From Orobanche coerulescens (lineage: Eukaryota > Streptophyta > Magnoliopsida > Lamiales > Orobanchaceae): a stretch of 64,000 bases of DNA. The stretch's first letter is position 1. The number at the start of each line of letters is the position of its first letter. The stretch is from positions 48,267,501 through 48,331,500 of the forward strand of contig CM065804.1 in the NCBI GenBank assembly GCA_033398695.1. The letters run 5' to 3'. Made by a program: the position numbers and the translations under genes. Positions 31,961 through 43,779 of the stretch are shown piece after piece. The notes below the pieces were generated by a model. It was not told where the DNA came from. It saw only the letters and a program-made list of their open reading frames with translations, and did not search any database.

Positions 31961-34178
31961 TGTAACACCCCAAACTAGGCGGATATTACAGTGCCGTGGA
32001 CCCCCGACTGGGACCCACCAAGTGAGTGAAAATGAATGAAATACACAGGGTAAATGTAGTACCGAACCACATTACATCATTAATTACTCCGATGAGGAGT
32101 TTCATACAACACACCCAAGGAAATGACCGAATACAAGTATATTTTATATGGAGATAAAATATACAACACTAAATGAACTCAAAATCCAAACGGAAATCTG
32201 CAGCGGAAATAAATTAAGGAAACACGGTGAATGAAAGGACTGGGGTCCCCCTACTAGTATCACTGTGACTCCTCGCCGTCAACATTATCTTCCCGTGCCT
32301 TAGCCTTGCCACGACCTGAAAAACAAAATCCCCCAACGGGGTCAGTTACACAGAACAACAATCCTCAAGAGTTGAATAAACACAATCATATATATGCTGT
32401 ATAAACCACAAGTTCAATCAAAAATGAATCGGTTAGATTATAACCCAATCTTGTTGAAAACATACGCAATCAAACATGCTATATGAATCAACTAACGGTA
32501 CGGCTCAAAGGGTGGTGCCACACTACGCCCGGGATGGAAATGTGTCCGTGCACAAGCCACCATCGAGTATCGATCGAATACACGTGTGGTCTTGTACCTA
32601 ATCAGTCTCACGAAGTGATCTTCTCGTGTGCACAGTCCAATGTGAGGCCAACAACCAACACACGACTTAATATGTGCCCGACATGAAAATCCTACACATA
32701 CCAACCGGCACACCAGTATGTCCCGGAATGCCACGAGATGACAAAAGTGACATCGAAATCAATAATGACTCACCGAGATGAAATGACACTGAAATGAATG
32801 ATAGCTCGATGAAATAGTTGGAACCGTCGTTCCTCGTGACTGAAGTGATTAATTGACAATGACAAGTCTCGATACGGTTAATACAATATGAATGAGTTAT
32901 GATTATGAATGAACAACAACGAAAGGAATGAATATCCCTTTAACTGAGTAAGAATTAACTTACCTTAACACCGGTGATGATAAAATCTCTCTCGAACAAC
33001 GTCCTAAGGAAACTATCGGTCGCTCGAACAATCTTGAATAACACAATTACTAACAATCCGTTCAACATACGAATCAAACACGAATATAACTAACTCAAAA
33101 CGTCGATACGACTAAACCAAGTTCATTGGGGCATTATATCGAACATGTTGAGGCCAAACTTCGATTGTTTACAACCAAACCTCAATAATACCAATATAAA
33201 ATCCCCAAGAAGTGTTTCAAACCAACAAAACATCTTCAAGACGATCAATAGTCCAATACAAATATCCAAATTCGTGATTTCAACAACAATTAATCGAAAA
33301 CCCCTAAATCCAACTCAATATTCAAAGTGTTCTTGAATAACCTTTCAATAATCCGATGAATATTCATACATACTCATAATCATATGTATATCTCTTCATA
33401 CAACATGATTATAACATCCAAAACATCATATCTCAACACAAATCGAAATCCAAGAGGTTTTGGAAAATTACCTTTGAAGATCCAAACACTTTGATTCGAT
33501 GAACACGCGTTAGATCGACGATCCGAGCTTCACAACCGAATGAAAATGATGAAGAATCGAGTATTCAAGTGATTGATGATGAAAATTTCTCCCACAAACC
33601 CTCTCTCTCGGATGTAGGATGAAGAAATGAGTTTTTCTTCTCAAAAAACGAAGTTATAGTGCAGACTGCACTGTGTACCGCGGCCCGGCCGAGTGTGCCG
33701 CGGCACAGGGCCGAAATCTTCCCCCAGTGCTCGGTAGTGTGCCGCGGCCTGGCCGAGTGTGCCACGTCAGTGTGCCGCAGCCCTGCCGGCAGGAGCCGCG
33801 GCCCCCGGTACAGGTGGGTCGGCCAAAATTGCAACATGTGTGTGTCTTAGCTATTTCGACCATAACTCCCTCGTCCGGACTCCGATTGACTCACCGTTTG
33901 AACCATTGTAAATCTAACTTGATGCTCTATAATATTGAAAAGATTCAGAACTTTTGGAGTTTCCAAAAATTAATGGTGATTTTACAAAGTCGAACTCATA
34001 CGTGGAAAAGTCGCTTAAGAACACGGAACTCAACAGAACGACACCGAGATGAACTCGGATGACAAAAAGTGTAGAATTAATCATTATAGGAATGACGAAA
34101 TGGTAAAAATAGAGTCGCTAAGATGAACTTATGCCAAAAAAAATAAAATTACCGGAAATCCAAATTGCGGATATTACA
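31961..34178 (-). repeat. Element C 5' LTR (element sense)
   Basis: This 2218-bp partner of 24963-27189 has the same ends and is followed by AGAGC. Confidence 0.95.
33676..33812 (-). promoter_or_regulatory. GCCGCGGC cluster in C 5' LTR
   Basis: Five to six copies are present. One repeat differs from the other LTR by a short indel and a CCACGTC change (about 33758-33780). The possible TATA-like CACTATAACTTCG lies near 33648-33660 on the minus strand. Confidence 0.6.
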
Positions 34179-34183
34179 AGAGC

Positions 34184-34222
34184 AGCATTCGAGAGAGGTA
34201 TCCCGAGTTGTTTACCCCTTAG
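34184..34222 (+). pseudogene. Element H pol, last codons and stop
   Basis: Codons SIRERYPELFTP end at TAG (34220-34222). They match the C-termini of A (RSRYPELFVS) and D (HPELFS), showing that C inserted twelve codons before the end of the H polyprotein. Confidence 0.88.
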
Positions 34223-34239
34223 TTTTGAGGACGAAACTC

Positions 34240-34255
34240 CTTTTAGGGGGGAGTA
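34240..34255 (+). other. Element H polypurine tract
   Basis: TTTTAGGGGGGAGTA lies directly before the 3' LTR start and follows the conserved GAGGACGAAACTCC stretch. Confidence 0.85.
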
Positions 34256-34440
34256 TGTAATATCCGACAGTAATTTCTTATCTACTGTTGTATTATTCGG
34301 ATAATTTGAGTATCGTTGTAATCATGTTACATTTAGTTAATGTTTATTGATGTCGGGATATATCAGAATAGACTTGATTATAAGTGTTATTCGCATTATG
34401 GTTGATTTCTTGACGTTGTGTAGATTATTACATTTTTGGG

Positions 34441-34785
34441 CTAGGTTTTTTGTGTTTAACGTATGCTAAGGATTTAACTTAATGTACGCTAATGCGTTGG
34501 CTTTACGTACATAATGGGTGCTGGTTACGTACGTAATGCTGAGAATCTTATCCAATCTCAACTTTCGGCATGAGGGGTCGAACATGATCCATAGAATTGG
34601 CCTTATCGAGGCAGCTAAGTTAACGTACATTACGTACGTAATGCTGAGGCCATAACGTACGTAATGAGGTTGGTATTTTGAGGCAGTAGCCTCTAGAGGC
34701 AGATTATGTACATAACATTTTACCTGTAGCGTACGTAAAGGTATTAACGTACGTTATCTTTATGCGATAACGTATGTAACGAACT
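34441..34785 (+). promoter_or_regulatory. ACGTACGT palindrome cluster and TATA box in H 3' LTR
   Basis: About ten copies of (T)TACGTACGTAA or close variants (ATGTACGC, ACGTATGT, TATGTACATAA) occur within 345 bp, and TTTATAAAAAG follows at 34792-34801. The placement upstream of a good TATA box supports a U3 promoter location. ACGT and GTAC are cores bound by plant bZIP and SBP-type factors in general; binding here is speculation. Confidence 0.65.
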
Positions 34786-34801
34786 GTGCAGTTTATAAAA
34801 A

Positions 34802-36999
34802 GACAGCTTGTGTCTTTTATTTGCACATCCCAACTTCGATTTTTCTCTCCAATTATCGTCCTTCTGCCTCCCTAGTCTGATTATACCCTCTTACAACTTG
34901 TATTTGAGCCTTGAATCTTGGGGTGAAGCTTGTTGATTGGAAGTTTAGAAGGTGTTCTTGAAGCTTGGAGTGTGTTCTTGTAGTTTTGGTGGTTGTTCTT
35001 CGTTTATGAAGGTATGTTGTGTTAGTCTACTCTATATTTTCATAGTTATGATGATAGTGATATAGTATACTACACCTAGTGTTGAATTAATCAAGTAAAA
35101 CATGTTTGTGGTTAGGATTTTTAACACTTCTTGATGAATATGATAATTAGAGGGTTGGAATGAAGATGTTCTTGATGTTATAATGGTAATGATCATGTTT
35201 ATAAGAATCAGACTCATCTTGCTGGATTATTAAAATCATTAGGACAATAATAATCATTAGCTTCATCGTAGTAAAGTTTAATCGATGGAATTGTTGACAT
35301 AAAATGTATTAGAACACCATGTTAAGAACTTGATGAATGTTAGAGATCAGGGTGATGTTCTTGAACCTAAAACTAACTTCATTTCTGTTTTGGCTTAGCA
35401 AAGTCTTTGAAAGATGATAAAAGGGTTTTGATGAACACAACTATAACTATTATATATTCATGATAATCGGTTGTGTTTATACCTCAGGTATGTGTGGAGT
35501 ACCATATTAATAAGTTGATAATCTTCTTAGGAAGATATTATTAATTATTGGTGATAATGTTAGTTCTCAATGATCCTTGTGTAATAAAGGACGTGGATGT
35601 TAAAGAACTTGGTTAATCCGATTGTTAATGGTGAATTGAAGGTGTTTAATGTATAACCTTGTTTATAGTGATAACAAGAGTATTAAAAGGACATTTTAGT
35701 ATAGTAATCCGATTTGTGGAAGACAAACCATATGTATTGAATTTCACCAATAGTTGATAGAATGTTCATTAAAATAGAATTAATTAAACGAGTAGGTTTC
35801 GGGTGTCGTTTCCTACGAATTGATATCAATATTGTGTGAATGTATTAGTGAATGTATTACGTTTCATTCAAGGTTGCTTGTTCGATTGAGTATTTAATCG
35901 AGGATACCGTCCGTTTGATCGTTTGGAGAAAGACTATCGTTCACCTACATAATTAAGGCAAGTTGTCTTACTTGGTTATAATGATGATTGAATTCTTGTG
36001 ATGGTTATACGTTTCATGTATATGAAACACTTATGAATCTGTGATTCGTAATTTGATATTGTTCTTGATTATGTTTCCATTTTTCATCATGGGATTGCAT
36101 TCCCAAGTTCGTCACCTTTGAATCATTGATATCGTTGATCCTTATTGTCACTTCGGTGAGTTTCTTGATCATTAATCGGATATATGATTTATTGAATTCC
36201 TTGTCATGTTGTATCATGACATATCTGGAATCATATATGTGTGCCGATTGGTTATTGTGTAGGATTTTTAGCCAGGCACATATATAGTCATACATGGATG
36301 TTTCCGTATTGGACTGTGCACACGAGACGTAGTTCGCGAGGCTAATTAGGTACATTGTCACACATATATTCTGGATTCCGTATAACGGGTTGACATGTGC
36401 ACGGACACATTTCCAGATGGGGCGTACTGTGATGTCCATCTTGAGCCATATTGTTTGGTCGTTCATAGTCTATGTATGATTGGATATGTTCGACGGTTTG
36501 TGACTGATTGTTCATACGCTCGAGGGGTATGTTCAATAGCCGGGATGTTTCTTTGAGATCTAGTATATGTGAATTGTGTAATGTCTGGAGAATCATTTAT
36601 CATGCATATCTGACCTTGTGTTTTTGGTGAAATACTTGTGTTGTATTTTAAGTCGAGGCAAAGGCAAGGCACGGGAAGAGCATGGTGACGGCGAAGGGTT
36701 TGAAAGATACTAGTTCAGGGGCCCCAAATCTTTTGTTGTCTGATTATGCTTGAAAACCGTGTAATGTTATTTACCGCTTCATTTAAACTATTGGCCGATT
36801 GTATTGTTATTTAAAGTATATTCCATATCCATATGGTTTATACTTGTATTTGGATCCGGTGTATTTTATGGCCATTGGCCATACTATTTATAAACTCCTA
36901 ATCGGAGTAATGACTATTTATTATGGTTCGGTATCACAAGGTAATATATATTTAATCTGTATTTTGGTATCGCCTGGTGGGTCCCAGTGTGGGGTCCAC
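34802..36999 (+). other. Element H LTR, presumed transcribed (R/U5) part
   Basis: This is AT-rich, non-coding LTR DNA. Small open frames here (for example 36014-36466 on the minus strand) overlap LTR sequence shared with C and M and are not genes. Confidence 0.6.
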
Positions 37000-37031
37000 G
37001 GTACTGTAATAGCCGTCTTTTGGGTGTTGCA

Positions 37032-37571
37032 GTCCTAAGACAAAATCCATCGAAATACCTATCCATGGATCGGTAGGGACCGTAACTGGCATGTATAATC
37101 CGTGAGGCATGACTCGTGATTTTGACCTGCGACATGTAATACAAGAGTTAGTGATTTTATGAATATTGTGGCACATTTTTTGGCCAGAAATAATGCTCTT
37201 GTAATATATCACATGTTTTAATAACTCCAAAATGACCCATTAGGCTACCACTGTATGTTTCCCTAACCAATAATTCTCTTGTCGAGCAAAAATGTGTACA
37301 AAGTTTATTATCGCTAAATAAATACCGATCGTCTTGGTAAAACTTATCGATCCCCTTTTCTTTACTTGCAACCTAGATTCCGCTAAAATCTTTGTCATTT
37401 TCATACAACCTTTTCTTACACTTCCAACCATTTGGCGTGTCATTTGCTTAACTTCCCTTGGCCCTTTAGATGGCGTAGGGACTCATGATCGGTGTGGATC
37501 ACAAATTCTTGGGAATACAGGTAATGTTGCCAGGTCCGAAGTGCTCTGACCAAAGCGTATAACTCCCGGTT
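37032..37571 (-). pseudogene. Element K (old Ty3/gypsy) RNase H end and integrase start
   Basis: On the minus strand [16 protein letters not shown] and the HTDHESLR region (37570-37470) belong to RNase H. Then come degenerate integrase zinc-binding sequence with CITCRRSKSRV (about 37130) and the start of the core, GISMDFVLGL, which is cut by element H at 37032. The sequence type differs from A-D and H (a different gypsy lineage). It continues from 56831 on the other side of solo LTR M. Several frameshifts are present. Confidence 0.88.
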
Positions 37572-39174
37572 ACTAATTCATTTATTATCATTCAGTAATT
37601 GTCACTCAGTAATTTTCACCTTTATTTATCATTCATCATTCATGTTCTTTCGTTGTGTGCACCGTTCGGCGTACTTTGTGTCGTGTATCGGTATCGTTCA
37701 TCATTCAACCCTGTTTGAGAATCAAGACGAGAGTATTATCATAATCGTTGTAATTGTTCAGTAAGTTGATGTTGATCTTGGAGTTCATATCATTTCGAAT
37801 TTACTCTTTCTTGTTCGGATCGTGCTACTTTGAACCAATTCTTGTAATTATCACTCGAAACTGCCGTTTTGGGGTTCCCGCAATTCCATTTCAGGTTATT
37901 ATGGAGTTTGTGAACCTTTATTGGTGTTTCGATCGAGTTTCATGTTGAAACATTTCGTAATGTTCCAAAATTTTGAGTTCTATTACGTTTGTTCTCTTTC
38001 CGGGTCATTTTTCGTCACTTTTTGGGCACGAATAGTGTGCGCCGCGGCACAAGGGATTGTGTGCCGCGGCACACACCTTGTAGACTCGAGCCTGGCAGGG
38101 CTATACCACGCACAGCGGCCCACTACTTTCCGTGCCGTGGCACGGCCAGGACATCTGCTCGCGAATTTTAGCCGCGGACCGCGGCACACTCAGTCCGCGC
38201 CGCGGCATGCGAGTCAGGCAACCCCTTTTTACCAGCGAAGTTTCGGAGAGAAGTTCATTTTCCTCTCCTTTCTCCTTTCTTCTCTCTGTGGGCGATTTCC
38301 GGGTGATTTTTGGGCGATTTGGCATCTTCAATCTTAGAGATATCATCCTCCTCAAGTTCTTGGTGTAGATTAACAACATCTACTTGGGATCTTCATCCTA
38401 AATCCAAGGTAATTTCTTCAAAGCCTAGATTTCGAATGTTGTAATCATGATATGTGAAGGGATGTATGTATGGTTATGAGTTTTTATGGATTATCATTGG
38501 ATTGTTGGAGGATTATTCAAGATCACTTTGAATGTTGATTTGGAATTGGGGGTTTCGATTAGATGTTGTCGTTATCTCGAGTTGTGTATTCCTTTTGGAT
38601 TACTGATTGTATTGAGGATGTTTTGTTGGATTGGATCACGCCTTGGAGACTTAGTACCGATACAATGGAGATTGGTTGTAAATAACTGAAGATTGTTTAC
38701 AATGTGTTTGTCAAAATGCCCCAATGAGTTTGGGTTTGTTGTATCGAATTTTTGAGTTGGTTATGATCATAATTGATATGTATATTAAGCGAATTGTTGG
38801 TAATTGTGTTATTCAAGGTTGTTTGAGTGACCGATAATTCCATTAAGGACGTTTGTTCGGGGAAGGACATTTCATCACCATTATCGAGGCAAGTTAATTC
38901 TTGCTCAGTTAAAAGGATAATCATTCCTTTCGTTTTTGTTCGTTCACATATATAATTCATTCATAGTATATCAATCATGTTGAGACTTGTAATTATCAAA
39001 CTAATCAATCAATTCACGAGGAACGACGGTTACAATCATTTCATTTGAGCTATCACTCATTGCGTTATCATTTCACCTCGGTGAGTCATTCATGGCCCTT
39101 GTCGGATTTCTATTCATTATCATTCATTGTGGTCGCTTTTGTTCTTGTGACCTTCCGGGATCGTATTGCGTTGC
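37565..39174 (+). repeat. Solo LTR M, left part
   Basis: This is similar to the start of an LTR related to element C's family (matching the inverse of 27241-27586) and, further on, to elements A and C (module CCGGGTCATTTTT near 38000, GTGAGTCATTCATGG near 39080). The first TGTAAT bases are missing: K and M meet at CCCGGTT (37565-37571), which occurs in both. It is cut at 39174 by element P (TSD GTTGC). Together with 56166-56830 it makes about 2.26 kb, one LTR length, with no internal region, so it is a solo LTR left by recombination. Confidence 0.82.
38038..38210 (+). promoter_or_regulatory. GCCGCGGC cluster in solo LTR M
   Basis: Copies of GTGCGCCGCGGCAC, GTGCCGCGGCAC, GTGCCGTGGCAC and GACCGCGGCAC are present. 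The upstream flank is like element A, not like C. Confidence 0.6.
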
Positions 39175-40502
39175 TGTTAGGCGTATTTTTATATGCTTAT
39201 TTATCATTATTCTGTATTCTTTTCATGAGTAAATCTGTATAAATGAGCCTTTAATGCCCTATTATTTTATGTTTTGCAGGAAATTGGAGTCCGAAAGCCG
39301 AAACGATGAAAAACGGACGAAAACGGCGAATTTTGGCCTGGGGCCGCGGCACAAGACAAGTGGGCCGCGGCACACACAGAGGACCAGCAGGCACCAGAGT
39401 AAACTATACTCTGAGCCGCGGCACAGTTATGGTGAGCCGCGGCCGAGAAGAAATAAACGGCGCCCAGGTTTTAATCTGTGCCCCGTGAGCCGCGGCACAG
39501 ATTAAGTGAGCCACGGCACACGGGGCGGTTTTGGTGTACTCCGCGCGGGTTTGGGCCGTTTTGAAGCCAGTTCTCGACCTAATCACACGGACGCGATTTG
39601 GAGGCTGCTGGGAGCTATAAATAAGGGTTTAAGGCCATAATTAATCATCTGGGGGAAGATCGATAAATCTTGGAGGAGGAATATCGCAGAAGAGAGGAAT
39701 AAGCAGAAGACATTAAGAGCAGAGGGCGGAAGTCAGAAGAACGGAGGAATCCGATCTTTTCATCTGCGTTTGATTTTCATGCTTTCATTCATTAATTCTA
39801 TATTTTTATCTTTTAGCATGTCAGGCTAAAACCCTGTTCTAGGATTTTGATGAAACCAAAGTTTTGACGGATTTGCTTTTGATTATCTACATAATTCCCT
39901 TTTATGTTGAGTTTTCCCAATCAATTTTAATGCTTTCAATTGTCTGGCCAATAATTGGATTGTTTTAATTACTCAACTCAAATTGGGAGAGGAGAGTTGG
40001 TGAGGAACTATTGGTGAGGACCATTTTATCTTGTGAGATAGGAATATACTCAAAGGAACTACGTGGCTTTTTGAGGATTTTGTGCTTTTTGCCTATTGTC
40101 GAATTAATTCACCTAGGGATAGAGTGCGTTATTCGCCTTTAGAAAAATCTATTGACCTCGGGAGAGGCGGTAGAGTATATTAGCAATCTTCGCCTTCAAT
40201 AAATTGGGGAAATCATTAACTTCAGATAATCGAGAGTAAATTCGGATAAACCAAGGTGGATTCAGAATCCTAGACTTATTCATCATTTGATTTTCTTTCT
40301 TCAAGCGATCGTTTTTACAGTTAGTTCTTTTATTGGTTTTATTTAGTAATTAATTGCAACTCAAATTTCGACTGTTCAAATAAAATTAGAATACATATAA
40401 ATCGGTACTTAGTGATTCAGTCCTCGTGGGAACAATACTCACTCATCACTTTATTACTTGTCTACGATAACGTGCACTTGCATTTAACGAAATATCGCAA
40501 CA
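39175..40502 (+). repeat. Element P 5' LTR
   Basis: It is 1328 bp, very similar to 54851-56165, with a good TATA box CTATAAATAAGG at 39615-39626. The two LTRs differ by few substitutions, which suggests a fairly young insertion. Confidence 0.95.
39342..39530 (+). promoter_or_regulatory. GCCGCGGC cluster in P 5' LTR
   Basis: Six copies of (G)GCCGCGGCACA or variants occur in 190 bp (about 39343, 39365, 39415, 39437, 39489, 39510), starting 270 bp and ending 85 bp before the TATA box. It is the same motif as in the chromodomain elements A, C and M, although P belongs to a different gypsy lineage. Confidence 0.65.
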
Positions 40503-40508
40503 AGTTTT

Positions 40509-40526
40509 TGGCGCCGTTGCCGGGGA
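40509..40526 (+). other. Element P primer-binding site (tRNA-Asp)
   Basis: TGGCGCCGTTGCCGGGGA lies six bases inside the 5' LTR. It is complementary to the 3' end of plant tRNA-Asp, the usual primer of Athila and Tat type elements. Confidence 0.92.
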
Positions 40527-40646
40527 CTGATTTTTCTACTAATATCGATTTCAGTATTTCTAGTCTTAGTTTGAACTTTTTTTTTATTGTTTTTGTTTAA
40601 TTTTATTTATTTGTTGTTTTTCCTTTCAGGATTGTTCGGTTAGTGC

Positions 40647-41520
40647 ATGAGAAAATTCGGTAACGAAGGCCTACTACCTTTGGATACCGAACTCGAGAGC
40701 ACTCTTCGGAGAAACAAAAAGGAGAAACGAGAGTTACCAACCACAGTCACCATGGCCGAAAATACCGGAAATCACAAAGCGGAAAACCCCATGGTGCAAG
40801 CTCAACCGGCATTAGCACTCCGCGATTATGCTATGCCGCAAATCAACGCGAACTTTTCGGGAATTCGGCGTCCCACCATCCAGGCGAACAATTTCGAAAT
40901 CAAGCCTGCAATTATTCAGATGGTGCAAGCGAGCCAGTTCTGTGGATTGCCGAATGATGACCCCAACGCACACATTGCGTCGTTTCTCGAGATTTGTGAC
41001 ACGTTCAAGAACAACGGTGTCACCGATGATGCCATCCGTCTAAGGCTTTTCCCTTTCTCTTTGAGGAATAAAGCAAAATTTTGGTTGAATTCCTTACCGC
41101 CCGGTTCTATCACGACATGGGCGGAATTAGCACAAGCCTTCCTTGCTAAATTCTTCCCACCATCGAAGACGGCGAGGTTACGGAACGAAATTACTACCTT
41201 TGGGCAATTTGACATGGAGTCGCTTCACGAGGCTTGGGAGCAATACAAGGACTTACTAAGGAGATGCCCACACCATGGCCTTCCGGACTGGCTACAAATT
41301 CAAACATTTTACAATGGATTGAGTGCTTCTACACGCACTCTCATCGATGCGGCCGCTGGAGGAGCCTTAATGGGAAAAACTATGGCCGAGGCACACTCTT
41401 TGTTGGAAGCTATGGCCGCAAATGCATATCAATGGCCGTCCGAACGAGTAAATCCGAAGCGAGTCATTGAAATTTCGAATAATGATCCGATCTCTACATT
41501 GTCGGCCCAAGTCGCAGCAC
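40647..41520 (+). pseudogene. Element P gag, N-terminal part (interrupted by D)
   Basis: The frame starts at 40647 (a second Met at 40752 is possible). The retrotransposon gag domain is clear: DDPNAHIASFLEICDTFKNN, RLRLFPFSLRNKAKFWLNSL, FFPPSKTARLRNEITTF and PHHGLPDWLQIQTFYNG, about residues 110-255. It ends at VAAL, where D inserted (AGCAC duplication); the same frame continues at 50776. Gag forms the virus-like particle in the cytoplasm. Confidence 0.93.
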
Positions 41521-43746
41521 TGTAACACCCCCAAAATATCCCGAGGTATTACAGTGCCGTGAATCCCACGTGGGACCCACAAGGCTAATTAAAAAAATAG
41601 GCATTTTAGGAAAATCGTGATAAAACCTCAAATTCAAGGGTCACATGACGTGAAACGAAAGATTTAAGGAAAAAATGTAATTCGAAGAATTATTACACAA
41701 CAAATGTTTTTCCAAAGAAAACAATTTATTCCAATTTAAGCAACGGTTAAAGATAATCCCAACACCGCTCAAGTCTGACCGGACCCCTCGGGAATGTCCT
41801 GCACATGTTGAACAATTTTACAGTATGACGAGTCATACCAGTAACCAGAGTCGAGAATGCATATCAAATAACAACTACTAACAACAAGATACGACATTTT
41901 TACAATCACCGTACCTAGTAAACACAAGGAAAATTTAACCACTTAACCGACGTGTCTCTCACTTTATCACATAAACCCCCAAGGTCGCAACCAAGGGTCA
42001 CGGAAGTATCCACACGGAATACCCCGGAACATAGGTGCCCAATTCGGGTCTTACCCCTAACACATTTCCACGCGGTACCATATGTGTTTTATCCCCAACA
42101 CATCGGCCCATTTATATATCTTTAGAGAAAGACAACGTCGGCTTATATCAAAATGGCACGTACACACATACGGTATAACATTGATATTAGAAATTCACGA
42201 GCAAGATTTCACTTGCCTGTGATCCGATAGTAGGTGCTTTATGATGACAAAGTCCCCACGCCCGCTCGAGCTTAACCTAGCCACAAAACATCCGATTAAC
42301 CCCTCGTACGGACCATAATGAATAAAACTAGTCTCCCTTTCCTAACCGGATTCCTAGTGTAGTTTTAATTGTCGGTATGAGTATCGTTTCCAAGTTTTCA
42401 AGTGTCGTGTACCATTATCTCGTTCAATCTTATAGTTAACATTAGGTATATCGATTTATTCAAGAAGGTAATTCTACCATTCTTCGGTTGTCAATGAATT
42501 ATTATGGCGAAATCGAATCCTATGCTTTCTATTATAATTCTATATTCCGAATACTACAATCGACGGATTTTATTGCACAATAACTCCGGTGGTTTAACAA
42601 CCCATATTGATTATACTATCGAATTACTTTCTTAGTTTTGCTAAGTGTCAAAAATCAAAGGTGAGGGTAGCTACGAACAATGGAACATACGGTGACGGAT
42701 TACTATGAATTTCCCCACAATTGATTCGTCAAATTTTACATTCCTAGTGATGATTTGAAGTGAAATTTCGTTTGTATGAAACTAAACATATAAGAAACGG
42801 AATTTACGGTTACCACAATTTCATCCGACAAGATTGTCTACGAAGTTTAGCAAAATCTACCCCATACCCGCAATATAACAAGTATAACTAAGAAAACATC
42901 AAGATATAACTCAGGATTGGTGGCTTACCTTTGGAAGCAGAAGAATAGTGAAGATAGTTGACGGATTCACAAGAACTACGAGGAGAACGAGAAGTGACTT
43001 GAACGACTTGGATAATCTTCACCGAAGCTCAAGAATCTACCTCCTCAATGTTAATTCAAGTGTTTAAGGCTTAAGAACCGGGTATAGGGCTAGGAATTTC
43101 TCCAAAGATAGTAGTGACTTGGTGTTGGGACGTGCAAATGAAGAAGGGAGTTATCATTTTATAATACTGGATTTAGATAACGTACGTTAATGATAAGAGT
43201 GTTACGTACGTAAGGTGTATTACGTACGCAATGGCGATGACAACGACGTAAGGAACTAATCGCCCGAAATGTGCCCAAGTGTTACGTACGTTAATTCTTG
43301 GGCATTACGACGTAACAAACAATTGACTCGCTTGTCATCTAGCCCGCCGAAAGTAGCCCCGTCCGTGTCAAAGGAAGATTCTCGCCTGAGACCGACCTAC
43401 CTGCTACGCACGTAATGTGGCCGCCTTAACATACGTAACCATTGAAATTTAGCGTACGTTAGGCATGGGTTATAGCGTACGTTAGACGTAAATTTTAGCC
43501 TCAAACACATTCTAACCATCTCGGTGACCATCCCTTCCGCTCGTCAACAATTATCGGGAACAAGACGTTGGCCACCGTCATATTCGCACCGACGATCGTC
43601 TCACGGCATCAAGGTGTGTCACCCTCGCTTCGTTCACATTGTACAATTATATAGCACTCAATGGAATACATAAATAGAAATGACGTCATATTACCAAACA
43701 TTCATACAAGATAAAGTAATCAAGCATGGAATACTGAGGTATTACA
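41521..43746 (-). repeat. Element D 3' LTR (element sense)
   Basis: It is 2226 bp, TGTAACACCCCCAAAATATCC to CTGAGGTATTACA on the plus strand. A TATA-like ATTATAAAATG (minus strand) lies near 43160-43170. Confidence 0.95.
43176..43495 (-). promoter_or_regulatory. ACGTACGT cluster in D 3' LTR
   Basis: About ten motifs are present, such as AACGTACGTTAA, TTACGTACGTAA, ACGTACGCA and GCGTACGTTAG. They lie directly upstream (minus sense) of the possible TATA box, as in H. Confidence 0.65.
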
Positions 43747-43763
43747 TATCACCCCTCTTAAAA
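43747..43763 (-). other. Element D polypurine tract
   Basis: On the minus strand TTTTAAGAGGGGTGATA adjoins the 3' LTR. Confidence 0.85.
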
Positions 43764-43779
43764 TAGTTTCACACGAAAC

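Larger units (their letters stand above)
24963..34178 (-). mobile_element. Element C: Ty3/gypsy chromovirus with deleted internal region, minus strand
   Basis: The element is 9216 bp with LTRs of about 2.2 kb and the duplication AGAGC (24958-24962, 34179-34183). It lies in the last codons of the H polyprotein; joining the flanks restores the H frame to its stop at 34222. Internal deletions and an extra partial LTR at 27241-27586 show that it is defective and chimeric. Confidence 0.95.
34256..37031 (+). repeat. Element H 3' LTR
   Basis: It is about 2776 bp, starting TGTAATATCCGACAG and ending GGGTGTTGCA; flanking K sequence starts exactly at 37032. The 5' LTR is outside the window, so the TSD (expected GTCCT) could not be tested. 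The downstream half is similar to the inverse of the C LTR (GTGCACACGAGA...GGCTAATTAGGTAC region, about 36310-36360). Confidence 0.85.

Noticed and set aside
34441..34785. ACGTACGT cluster as a CRISPR array or origin iterons
   Set aside because: Repeats are short palindromes without regular spacers and sit in a plant LTR before a TATA box.
36014..36672. Minus-strand frames of 150, 84 and 69 residues
   Set aside because: They fall in the H 3' LTR, in sequence shared with the C and M LTRs.
38038..38210. GCCGCGGC units as a coding or tRNA-like structure
   Set aside because: No tRNA-like fold or conserved frame; the units vary in spacing and number.
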